From: Candidatus Woesearchaeota archaeon
GTDB lineage: Archaea; Nanobdellota; Nanobdellia; Woesearchaeales; JACRKL01
NCBI GenBank assembly: GCA_016219795.1
Contig: JACRKK010000059.1
Coordinates: forward strand, 1 to 8,553
Reading direction: 5' to 3'
Length of the DNA: 8,553 bases
Shown here: positions 1 to 6,100 of the stretch, piece by piece
How the letters are laid out: each line of letters opens with the position of its first letter
Position numbering within the stretch: position 1 is the first letter of the stretch
Translations under genes and position numbers: made by a program
Notes under the pieces: generated by a model
What the model was told of the DNA's origin: nothing
The model's input: only the letters and a program-made list of their open reading frames with translations
Databases searched by the model: none

Positions 1-112
1 CGTAGGTACGAAACAACGAAAGAATGTCTCTTCGGGTGATGATGAATGCTGCGGTTGCAAACACCCAGACCAGACATATTTTGGTAATGCCGTCTAAGAG
101 AAGCTCGTTCAT
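1..112 (-). CDS. hyfE: Hydrogenase-4 component E-like membrane subunit (partial, C-terminus outside window)
   Basis: Only the first 37 codons are present; the gene runs off the left edge. The visible protein starts MNELLLDGITKI, continues with one hydrophobic segment (about residues 10-25) and ends in RRDILSLFRTY. An Arg-rich turn followed by LxSLFRxY after the first membrane helix is what I expect of HyfE, a NuoK/MnhC-like small subunit of the proton-pumping membrane arm. The ATG overlaps the hyfC stop as ATGA, and an AGAGGT site lies 6 nt upstream, so the start is well supported. Position after hyfB and hyfC agrees with simple hyfBCE-type operons that lack hyfD. The identification rests on a short stretch plus context; another NuoK-like protein is the main alternative. 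Confidence 0.72.
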   Translation of the reverse strand, partial: MNELLLDGITKICLVWVFATAAFIITRRDILSLFRTY

Positions 113-1050
113 GCTAGTACCTCTAAAAGGATGATGAGCAGAGAGAGGAAAAAGGCAATCAGAAGAAAACTAGGAAGACGGAAGAGTCTGAGTTTGGCAA
201 AATACGATTCAAAGATACCGATAAATATTGCAAGGGCAACGCTTTTGAGGAAAAACAAGGCGACTGCAATGAGTACTCCGCTTACCGTGAGCTGTAACAA
301 GATGCCACCGGGCATGAAGATGTTGATGAGGATGGCCATCAGTAGCAGCTGCTTTATTGCTGCAGAAAGCTCGTACATTGCCAGGGTCCTGCCTGACTGT
401 TCAAGGAGCATCGCTTCGTGGATCATGGTTAATTCTAAGTGGGTTTCAGGGTTGTCAACGGGGATGCGGGCAGTCTCAGTAATTAGGACGATGAACAAGG
501 AGATTGCCATGAGCAGAAGAGAAGGATTGAGTTGTGTGAGGGGTGTCTGGGAAACCATGGCAAAGATCTCAAAAAAGTTCATGCTGTGAAAGACAAAAGC
601 AAGAGCAGCAAATACAATAATGGCAACAGGCTCAATAATGGAGGAGATGCTCATCTCTCTGGAACTGCCCATCCCCCCAAAGGTGCTGCCTGCATCAAGG
701 CCACCCAGTGCCATAAAGAATTTTGCAAGAGCAAGAAGGTAGAGGAACAGGATAATATTGCCAAAACCTCCAAACGCTGCGGGCACAGCAACTAAGGGGA
801 CAAAGAGTGTAGCAGTGAGCATACAAGCAAGATTAAGAGAGGGCGCAAACCGCATAATCCATGAGGAGGTTGAAGAGTAAACGACTTCCTTTTTGAGGAG
901 TTTGCAAAGGGTATAGTAGGGTTGGAGTAATGGAGGGCCTCTCCTCCGCTGGATCCTTGCTTTCACTTTTTTTATAAGAGAGAGGTAGAGAGGAGCTGCT
1001 AGTATCACTAATGTTATGTTAAGGACTGCATAGATGCCAAAAGAAATCAT
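109..1050 (-). CDS. hyfC: Hydrogenase-4 component C / NuoH-HycD family membrane anchor subunit
   Basis: This 313-residue protein is an integral membrane subunit of the NuoH/HycD/HyfC family, which links the catalytic arm of complex I and group 4 hydrogenases to the membrane arm and shapes the quinone-site or proton-entry region. Visible family motifs are ARIQRRRGP (31-39) after the first helix, GGLDAGSTFGGMGSSRE (116-132) and ETARIPVDNPETHLE (192-206), followed by an acidic His-Glu stretch (HEAM, 211-214). About eight hydrophobic helices cover the chain, and length is normal for the HycD/HyfC branch. The ATG overlaps the hyfB stop by ATGA, with GGGGGT and GGTGAT upstream inside hyfB. The Asp/Glu/Arg set suggests a functional subunit. 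Which complex it serves depends on catalytic genes outside the window. Confidence 0.93.
   Translation of the reverse strand: MISFGIYAVLNITLVILAAPLYLSLIKKVKARIQRRRGPPLLQPYYTLCKLLKKEVVYSSTSSWIMRFAPSLNLACMLTATLFVPLVAVPAAFGGFGNIILFLYLLALAKFFMALGGLDAGSTFGGMGSSREMSISSIIEPVAIIVFAALAFVFHSMNFFEIFAMVSQTPLTQLNPSLLLMAISLFIVLITETARIPVDNPETHLELTMIHEAMLLEQSGRTLAMYELSAAIKQLLLMAILINIFMPGGILLQLTVSGVLIAVALFFLKSVALAIFIGIFESYFAKLRLFRLPSFLLIAFFLSLLIILLEVLA
119..124 (-). promoter_or_regulatory. Ribosome binding site of hyfE
   Basis: AGAGGT on the minus strand lies inside the 3' end of hyfC, 6 nt before the hyfE ATG. It fixes the start of the partial gene and shows that translation re-initiates at the ATGA overlap with its own site. 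Confidence 0.65.
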
Positions 1051-2999
1051 ACCGCTACCCCCACAATCACCAGCAGGATAACGATAGTCAGGAAACCAAA
1101 GAGGATATCCCTATCCAGTTCCACTTCATTTTGCAGGTTGTATAAGACTGAGGAAATGCTTTGTATGACACGGACAATGGGCATATAGAGGTATTTCTCA
1201 AAAAATTTTAGGAGGGTAATCTCCGCATAGCCTTCTTTGAAAACAGCCCCAAACTCATCATGAAATGTGCGCTGGTTTGTTTTTTTCGTGCGATAGATGG
1301 AGCTGAAAATGGTGATGATTGGCTCCGAAAATCCAGAAGCAGTATATTCCATGGTTGCGTTCTGTGAGGAGATGCCACAACCCCATGTTTCACTGATTCT
1401 TACGTTCTTGGGGTTCAAAAAGCGTACTGCCAAGAAAAGAGCGATTACCAAGACCCCCAGGATAATCGAGAACCCAAGCAAATCAGGTAAAACTATTGCA
1501 ACACCTGTTTTTTGCGCAACAATACCAAAAATCTGGAAAGAGAAAACCCCAAGGACTATGCAGAAGAAAGCAAGCACCGCCTGTCCAATGGCCATGGAAA
1601 ACGAAGCTTCTTTTGCCTCTGCTGCCTCAGATGAACGGGGGTGAGCCAAGAAAACAGTGCCAAAGACTTTGACAAAACAGGCAACTGCAAGAGTGCTAGT
1701 CATGGCAAAGAGGGATAAACACAAGAAGAGGATTACTTTAATGATGGGTGAGGCAATCACATTGGACTGGAAAAAAACGCTGAAGAGCATAAATTCACTG
1801 ACAAAACCATTAAATGGAGGCAGACCGGCAATGGAGACTGCGCCAATCAGGAAAAAAACTGCGGTGAAGGGCATTCGTTTTATGAGGCCACCCATCTTGT
1901 CTATATTTTTGGTTTGGGTTGCAGTAACCACTGAGCCGGCACTCATAAAGAGCAAGCTTTTGAAGAGCGCATGGTTTAAGGTATGGAAGAGGGCAGCAGC
2001 AAAACTTACCCACGCCAACTCTTCAAACCCATAGAACAGAAAAACAAGGTACAGGCCAATACCGATGAGAATTATTCCAATATTCTCAATGCTGTGGTAG
2101 GCAAGAAGGCATTTGATGTCATGCTCCTTTAGAGCATAGATGACTCCAAGGAGTGCAGAGATTGTGCCTAACACTAAGATTACCAGGCCCCACCAAAGCG
2201 GCTGGGAGGGAAGAAGCAGGATAAAACGGAGCAGTCCGTAGAGAGCAACTTTGATCATGATGCCAGACATCAGAGCAGACACAGGGGAGGGGCTTGCGGG
2301 ATGGGCGTAAGGCAGCCATTTGTGAAAGGGGATAACGCCTGCTTTGGTGCCAAAGCCAAGCAGCAGAAACAAAAACAGAATGGTGGGATTAGTAAAACCC
2401 GTCCATGCAGTGATGGTCAGGCTGCCTGTTTCATTGTAAATCATCAGAAATGCAGCAAGCAAAAAGAGGGTGCTGAGTTGTGTCATCACCAGATAGAATA
2501 ATCCTGCTTTTTTTGTGTCGTCTTCCTCATAGTTGAACATGACAAGGAAGAAAGAGGCAAGCGCCATAATCTCCCAGAAGAACAAAAAGGAGAGCATCTG
2601 CTCTGACGCTACCACGAAAATCATAGAGAGTATGAAAAAAGACATGAGTGCTACTAGGAAGTTGCGCTTGAGTGCACTTGGGATGTGCTTGAGATAACCA
2701 AAGGAGTAGATAAGGACACCTATCGAGATGATGGTAATGCAGAGAATAAAGAACGCTGCCAGTCGGTCAATGAACAGTGGAATCTCAAACCAGACCATGG
2801 TGATGCTAGAGTGGGAAACCTCTCCACTCCAGAGAACAGAACCAGAAAAGAAAAGCAGCAACAGACTTCCTGTAATCATCAGGGATAAACAGAGAAACGG
2901 TACAACTTTCACTGATTTTTTTGCAAGGAGCAAACCCAGCACACCCGGTATACAGAAGAAAAGAATCCCTGTTCCAAGCAAAACTCCCAGAATATCCAT
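1047..2999 (-). CDS. hyfB: Hydrogenase-4 component B-like antiporter/proton-channel subunit
   Basis: This 650-residue multi-spanning protein belongs to the NuoL/M/N and Mrp-antiporter superfamily, HyfB/HycC branch, which translocates ions in energy-converting hydrogenases. Expected residues are present: Glu143 in FFWEIMAL, Lys219 in GFGTKAG, Lys250 in SGIMIK, the FHTLNHALFKSLLF stretch (338-351, with His339, His343, Lys347) and AGLPPFNGFVSE (391-402). The HyfB/HycC-specific region follows: ETWGCG (537-542) with EYTASGFSEP (551-560), then an amphipathic segment and a last helix (about 632-648). I count about 15-16 helices. The HyfB tail distinguishes it from NuoL and MnhA. It is the first gene of the leftward operon, with a GGGGTGA site 10 nt before the ATG and a BRE/TATA promoter about 50 nt upstream. 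No truncation is seen. Confidence 0.93.
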   Translation of the reverse strand: MDILGVLLGTGILFFCIPGVLGLLLAKKSVKVVPFLCLSLMITGSLLLLFFSGSVLWSGEVSHSSITMVWFEIPLFIDRLAAFFILCITIISIGVLIYSFGYLKHIPSALKRNFLVALMSFFILSMIFVVASEQMLSFLFFWEIMALASFFLVMFNYEEDDTKKAGLFYLVMTQLSTLFLLAAFLMIYNETGSLTITAWTGFTNPTILFLFLLLGFGTKAGVIPFHKWLPYAHPASPSPVSALMSGIMIKVALYGLLRFILLLPSQPLWWGLVILVLGTISALLGVIYALKEHDIKCLLAYHSIENIGIILIGIGLYLVFLFYGFEELAWVSFAAALFHTLNHALFKSLLFMSAGSVVTATQTKNIDKMGGLIKRMPFTAVFFLIGAVSIAGLPPFNGFVSEFMLFSVFFQSNVIASPIIKVILFLCLSLFAMTSTLAVACFVKVFGTVFLAHPRSSEAAEAKEASFSMAIGQAVLAFFCIVLGVFSFQIFGIVAQKTGVAIVLPDLLGFSIILGVLVIALFLAVRFLNPKNVRISETWGCGISSQNATMEYTASGFSEPIITIFSSIYRTKKTNQRTFHDEFGAVFKEGYAEITLLKFFEKYLYMPIVRVIQSISSVLYNLQNEVELDRDILFGFLTIVILLVIVGVAV

Positions 3000-3009
3000 T
3001 CTTCAGATT

Positions 3010-3016
3010 TCACCCC
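3010..3016 (-). promoter_or_regulatory. Ribosome binding site of hyfB
   Basis: GGGGTGA on the minus strand, 10 nt upstream of the hyfB ATG, matches the archaeal anti-Shine-Dalgarno sequence at GGTGA. It supports the chosen start at 2999. Confidence 0.6.
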
Positions 3017-3049
3017 ATTTCTACAAACTTTTTTTTTGCTACGGTGAGC

Positions 3050-3067
3050 TTATATATATAGGTTTCT
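3050..3067 (-). promoter_or_regulatory. BRE/TATA promoter of the hyf operon
   Basis: On the minus strand GAAACC is followed directly by TATATATATAA, a strong purine-rich BRE plus TATA box. Transcription would be expected to start about 25 nt downstream, near 3030, giving a leader of about 30 nt that contains the ribosome binding site and begins near a run of nine A residues (3037 to 3029 read leftwards). This is the most canonical TATA box in the window. Confidence 0.65.
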
Positions 3068-3072
3068 GAGTC

Positions 3073-3099
3073 ATAAAGTAAAGCATTTAAAGAAGCAGT
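3073..3099 (+). promoter_or_regulatory. Promoter of the redoxin gene (BRE/TATA plus conserved downstream block)
   Basis: AAAGC then ATTTAAAG forms a BRE/TATA-like element (about 3080-3092), back to back with the hyf promoter and about 25 bp from it. Transcription is predicted near 3112, leaving a very short leader before the ATG at 3126. The whole stretch recurs almost unchanged at 3693-3720 before the next gene, including the AAAGAAGCAGT after the TATA box, which supports a real regulatory element. Confidence 0.55.
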
Positions 3100-3124
3100 A
3101 TCACCCAAGACCATGAGGTGATAC
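3098..3124. promoter_or_regulatory. Inverted repeat over transcription start and RBS of the redoxin gene (possible operator)
   Basis: GTATCACC (3098-3105) and GGTGATAC (3117-3124) are perfect 8-bp inverted arms separated by 11 nt. They span the predicted transcription start, and the right arm overlaps the ribosome binding site. Arm centres are 19 bp apart, which suits a dimeric DNA-binding regulator. If transcription started upstream of 3098, the arms could instead fold and hide the ribosome binding site. Function is inferred from position only. Confidence 0.4.
3115..3122 (+). promoter_or_regulatory. Ribosome binding site of the redoxin gene
   Basis: GAGGTGAT is an eight-base match to the archaeal anti-Shine-Dalgarno sequence, with GAGG 7 nt from the ATG at 3126. 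It favours 3126 over the in-frame ATG at 3153, although the conserved domain begins near the latter. Confidence 0.65.
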
Positions 3125-3125
3125 C

Positions 3126-3677
3126 ATGGTACTTCTGCAGTCAGAAACACAGATGCTCAAGAAAGGAGACACTGCTCCAGATTTTTCGCTGCAAAATGTT
3201 GACGGCAAGACCGTGAGGCTGAGCGCATGCAGAGAAAAGCCAGTGGTTGTGATCTTCATGTGCAACCACTGCCCGTTTGTCAAGACCAAATTTACGGAGA
3301 TTGCCCAGCTTCAGCATGATTTCGAGAAAAAAGGTGTCGCTTTCTTGCTTATCAACCCCAACGATGCGGACAATTACTCCGAAGACAGCTATGAGAATAT
3401 GCAGACGCTTGCCAAGGAACAGGGGTATCACTATTATTTGTATGATGAGACGCAGGAGGTCGCAAAAGCGTATGGTGCGGTCTGCACTCCGGATCCGTTT
3501 GTGTTTGACAAGGAACACAAACTGGTCTACCACGGCAGAATCAACAATGCCATGAATCCCCAGGATAAGGCGACAAAACATGACCTAAGAGAGGTGCTGG
3601 ATGCACTGCTCTTGGGCAAGGCACCTGCGCAGTGGTTTGTGCCAAGCCAGGGTTGCAGCATCAAGTGGAAAGAATAG
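3126..3677 (+). CDS. Thioredoxin-fold redoxin of the CNHCPFV type
   Basis: This 183-residue protein has the thioredoxin/AhpC-TSA fold. KKGDTAPDFSLQNVDGK (12-28) is the typical N-terminal strand region; CNHCPFV (46-52) holds the CxxC pair Cys46/Cys49; LINPND (75-80), YLYDETQEVAKAYG (104-117) and CTPDP (120-124, with the likely cis-proline Pro122) follow; the chain ends in QGCSIKWKE, a family signature. The CNHC family is usually annotated as thioredoxin family protein; its substrate is not established. It lacks the PxxxTxxC peroxidatic motif of classical peroxiredoxins, so disulfide exchange is more likely than peroxide reduction. No signal peptide is seen, so it should be cytoplasmic. It is divergent from the hyf operon and ends 93 nt before the next gene, which has its own promoter. 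An extra Cys35 lies near the active site. Confidence 0.9.
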   Translation: MVLLQSETQMLKKGDTAPDFSLQNVDGKTVRLSACREKPVVVIFMCNHCPFVKTKFTEIAQLQHDFEKKGVAFLLINPNDADNYSEDSYENMQTLAKEQGYHYYLYDETQEVAKAYGAVCTPDPFVFDKEHKLVYHGRINNAMNPQDKATKHDLREVLDALLLGKAPAQWFVPSQGCSIKWKE

Positions 3678-3692
3678 AGCAGAAATTAAGCA

Positions 3693-3720
3693 ATAAAGAA
3701 AAGCTTTATAAAGAAGCAGT
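3693..3720 (+). promoter_or_regulatory. Promoter of the surface-protein gene set (BRE/TATA plus conserved downstream block)
   Basis: AAAG followed by CTTTATAAAG (3704-3713, a perfect 10-bp palindrome) is a good archaeal BRE/TATA box. Transcription is predicted near 3735, leaving a leader of about 35 nt. The element matches 3073-3099 closely: ATAAAG, AAAGC and AAAGAAGCAGT are shared, with one extra base here in the TATA region. No promoter is evident before the next two genes, so it probably serves 3771-8495. Confidence 0.6.
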
Positions 3721-3757
3721 GGTATGGAGAACGCATATTTATTACTCCGATAAAAAT

Positions 3758-3763
3758 GAGGTG
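3758..3763 (+). promoter_or_regulatory. Ribosome binding site deciding the start at 3771
   Basis: GAGGTG lies 7 nt before the ATG at 3771. It overlaps the in-frame ATG at 3756 and sits only 1 nt before the in-frame ATG at 3765, so 3771 is the only one of the three clustered ATG codons with proper spacing. That start also gives an ideal signal peptide beginning MKKIVV. Confidence 0.6.
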
Positions 3764-3770
3764 GATGGGA

Positions 3771-6071
3771 ATGAAGAAAATCGTAGTATGTACTTCTTTG
3801 ATTATAGCTTTGATATTGTATTCTTTGGCTGCTCTCAGCGTCACCACACCATTACCTCTTACCGTCCAAAGTACTGCTATTGAAACGGGGAGAGATCCAG
3901 GGCATGATACCTATTACCTCAATGAACAGGGACCAGATATGATGATTGATGGAAAATCAATATCTGGATATTCTTTAATGGTCAATAGAATAATCCCCGT
4001 TACTAGCCCAAGTTCAACGGGAGCTATTGCAGGTTATTCTACAGGAGACGATTGGGGATTCGGCGTTGTTGGCAGAGGGGGAGAGGCAGGGGTTTCTGGC
4101 GTATCTCCCCATGTAGGTGTGTATGGTTCTGGTGAGACCGGAGTTATGGGTGACGGTTCTGTAGGAGTCAGTGGTACAGGAACGGGGTTTGGTGTATATG
4201 GTTCATCTACAGGAGCTCCTGGTGTGTATGGCAAGACCACAGCAGAAAATAGATCTGGTGTTGTAGGAGAAGGAACTGCAAGAGGTAGTGCTGGAGTTAG
4301 GGGCAGTGGTGTGCAATATGGTCTGTTAGGTGAAAGTACTGGAGATGCAGACCCCAGTAATAATATTGAATCTATCGCAGTATATGGCACTTCAGACGCA
4401 GCAGGGAGTATTGGAGTTATGGGTGACGGTTCTGTAGGAGTCAGTGGTACCGGAACGGGGTTTGGTGTACGGGGTTTTTCAACGGGTGCCCCAGGTGTTT
4501 ATGGAGAAACTACTGCAGCAAACCGTGCGGCTGTTGTAGGGGTTGCAACAGGTGAAGATTCCACAGGTGTGCGCGGTCAAGGTGTCAAAAATGGTGTCCT
4601 AGCAAAGGGAACGGGCCCAGGATCCTACGGTGTTTTTGCCAATCAGACAGAGGCTGTAAATGGCACAGGCGTACTTGGAGAAGGTCAGATAGGAGTCATA
4701 GGAATTGGAACTTCAGCGTCAAACGGGATAGGGGTTATAGGAAAAGGAACAACAACAGGCATTGTAGCAAGTGGTCCTGTTGGATTACTGACGTCAAGTA
4801 CAGGTACTGGCCCTCTAGCAATAGGGCTTACTTCATCAAGTCCCTATGGGGTTGCAGCATGGTTTATAGGTAATGTTTCTACAACGGCAGGAGTATATAC
4901 CGGTACTCCCATAACCTATGGCCAAAATAAATTCGTGGACTCGCGCTTCTGTGGCCAGTATGGCGGTGCTACCATCTTTGGTGGTGTGACGATGGACAAC
5001 AAATTTAGTGTTGCTGTTCTTGACAGTAAGGGCTCTTCTCTGGCTTCAGGTATCGTATCCCTCACTCTGCCAAATCAGGGTGATGCAAAAATCGTCAGGA
5101 TGAACTGTGACCCTGTTGTCCTTGATAATGGTGCAAGCACGTTTATCACTTCGTTAACTCTTGATGATGGGAGAGTCTATCTGCTGGATACCTTAAGAGG
5201 GACTTTCCGTCAATGGTGCGATCTTGACGACCCGGCAACCTGCAGGTTTGATCAATTTAGGGGTGCAGTTATTACCAGTACAACAACTGCATATCTCGCC
5301 ACCAAGGATACGATTTACATGTACGGCCTAAACCTTGGCTATACATCTCCTCTAAGCTTAATAGAGATTGCCAGTAGTAGTGACTTCACTACAGCAGCAG
5401 GAGGTGTTCCTGTTGAGATTTACAATGTAGCCTATGACCAACCAAGAAACCGTCTTGTCATTGGGACATCATATGGCATTGCTTATGTGTCCTTATCAAC
5501 TCCCAACACCGTCACTTTTGATGGATTGATTGTAGGAGATTATATTATAAATAGTATCCAGGTTGAGAATGGTGCCCTTTATGGAACAGGCGTAAGTCCA
5601 GCAGCATTAGGAAAGCAGGCATTGTTTATCCGCAACGATATCACGAATACCGCACCAGATGCTACACAGATTACAACATGGGACTACACAGAAATTGGGC
5701 TAGTGACTGGTATAGAACGTGCATCTGGCTCTCCGAATATTTATCTTACTGCGAAATTAAATGGGGTGGCAGTTCTTTCAAGATTTGCAAGTGGAACTCT
5801 CCAAGAAATCTTTGCGGCGCCTAATCTGGAGTTCACCTCTATACGAGAGGTATCATCCGATGCTTTGGGTTCTACACTACTTATTGGCACAGACACAGGT
5901 CTTTATGCTATAACAGTAAATGCAACAGGTAGCGTTACCGGAGCATATGACTGGGATGCGTTGGTTACACCAAAGATTGGGCGGGAAAGAGTTGAGGATA
6001 TAGACTTAGTGAACAATAAGTTGGTTGTCTGCACAACCACCACCTGTCTTGATTATAGTATAACACCATAA
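3771..6071 (+). CDS. Secreted GVxG-repeat fibre-like protein with C-terminal beta-propeller-like region
   Basis: With the start at 3771 the protein has 766 residues (the longest open frame begins at 3756, five codons earlier; residue numbers below use 3771). Residues 1-25 form a signal peptide: MKK, a hydrophobic core, then a small-residue end. A short linker follows. About residues 82-371 consist of Gly-Val-x-Gly repeats such as GVYGSS, GVVGEG and GVMGDG, typical of fibre-like or beta-helical surface and tail-fibre-like proteins. About residues 386-766 contain some seven hydrophobic strand pairs separated by polar loops (DDGRVYLLDT, NRLVIGTSYGIAYVSL, NIYLTAKLNGVAVLS, STLLIGTDTGLYAIT, NNKLVVCTTTTCLDYS), suggesting a beta-propeller. 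No C-terminal membrane anchor, sorting motif or Peptidase_S74 chaperone domain is visible. I infer an extracellular adhesin or sheath component; I recognise no named family over the full length. Confidence 0.75.
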   Translation: MKKIVVCTSLIIALILYSLAALSVTTPLPLTVQSTAIETGRDPGHDTYYLNEQGPDMMIDGKSISGYSLMVNRIIPVTSPSSTGAIAGYSTGDDWGFGVVGRGGEAGVSGVSPHVGVYGSGETGVMGDGSVGVSGTGTGFGVYGSSTGAPGVYGKTTAENRSGVVGEGTARGSAGVRGSGVQYGLLGESTGDADPSNNIESIAVYGTSDAAGSIGVMGDGSVGVSGTGTGFGVRGFSTGAPGVYGETTAANRAAVVGVATGEDSTGVRGQGVKNGVLAKGTGPGSYGVFANQTEAVNGTGVLGEGQIGVIGIGTSASNGIGVIGKGTTTGIVASGPVGLLTSSTGTGPLAIGLTSSSPYGVAAWFIGNVSTTAGVYTGTPITYGQNKFVDSRFCGQYGGATIFGGVTMDNKFSVAVLDSKGSSLASGIVSLTLPNQGDAKIVRMNCDPVVLDNGASTFITSLTLDDGRVYLLDTLRGTFRQWCDLDDPATCRFDQFRGAVITSTTTAYLATKDTIYMYGLNLGYTSPLSLIEIASSSDFTTAAGGVPVEIYNVAYDQPRNRLVIGTSYGIAYVSLSTPNTVTFDGLIVGDYIINSIQVENGALYGTGVSPAALGKQALFIRNDITNTAPDATQITTWDYTEIGLVTGIERASGSPNIYLTAKLNGVAVLSRFASGTLQEIFAAPNLEFTSIREVSSDALGSTLLIGTDTGLYAITVNATGSVTGAYDWDALVTPKIGRERVEDIDLVNNKLVVCTTTTCLDYSITP
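4140..4196 (+). repeat. 57-bp direct repeat, copy 1
   Basis: This copy encodes GVMGDGSVGVSGTGTGFGV and matches copy 2 at 4413 in 56 of 57 bases; the single difference (ACA versus ACC) is silent. Flanking sequence diverges at once on the right side, although the protein remains similar. Confidence 0.95.
4413..4469 (+). repeat. 57-bp direct repeat, copy 2
   Basis: Second copy of the repeat at 4140-4196, offset 273 bp and in the same frame. The near-perfect DNA identity between more divergent flanks points to recent gene conversion or recombination within the repeat region. Confidence 0.95.
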
Positions 6072-6100
6072 TAGAAAAAGAAAAGAGGGAAAGGGGTTCA

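Larger units (their letters stand above)
4014..4883 (+). repeat. Degenerate Gly-Val-x-Gly coding repeat region
   Basis: About 290 codons encode irregularly spaced G-V-x-G units, mostly 8-15 residues apart, with Ser, Thr, Ala and Gly between them. A higher-order unit of about 91 codons (273 bp) is visible in the first half. The low-complexity composition also leaves a long open frame on the opposite strand, which is not a gene. Confidence 0.8.

Noticed and set aside
131..589. 152-residue plus-strand frame opposite hyfC
   Set aside because: Basic, Met-rich antisense translation of a membrane protein gene; the minus-strand HyfC motifs are decisive.
1047..2999. NuoL or MnhA/MrpA rather than HyfB
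   Set aside because: The ETWGCG...YTASGFSEP segment, the C-terminal tail and the hyfC-hyfE neighbours fit the HyfB/HycC branch better.
3141..3581. 146-residue minus-strand frame opposite the redoxin gene
   Set aside because: It lies entirely within the well-supported redoxin gene and matches no family I recognise.
3126..3677. Classical peroxiredoxin (AhpC)
   Set aside because: The active site is CNHC with a CxxC pair; the PxxxTxxC peroxidatic motif is absent.
3632..3883. 83-residue plus-strand frame bridging the redoxin end and the surface gene start
   Set aside because: It runs through two real genes in another frame and across their intergenic promoter, with no family match.
4034..4390. 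118-residue open frame on the minus strand inside the GVxG repeat region
   Set aside because: Its Pro/Thr-rich translation is the antisense reading of the Gly-Val repeats; it has no start context and the opposite strand is clearly coding.
4140..4469. Direct repeats as a CRISPR array
   Set aside because: Only two copies, 57 bp long, in frame within a coding repeat region, and the material between them is protein-coding.
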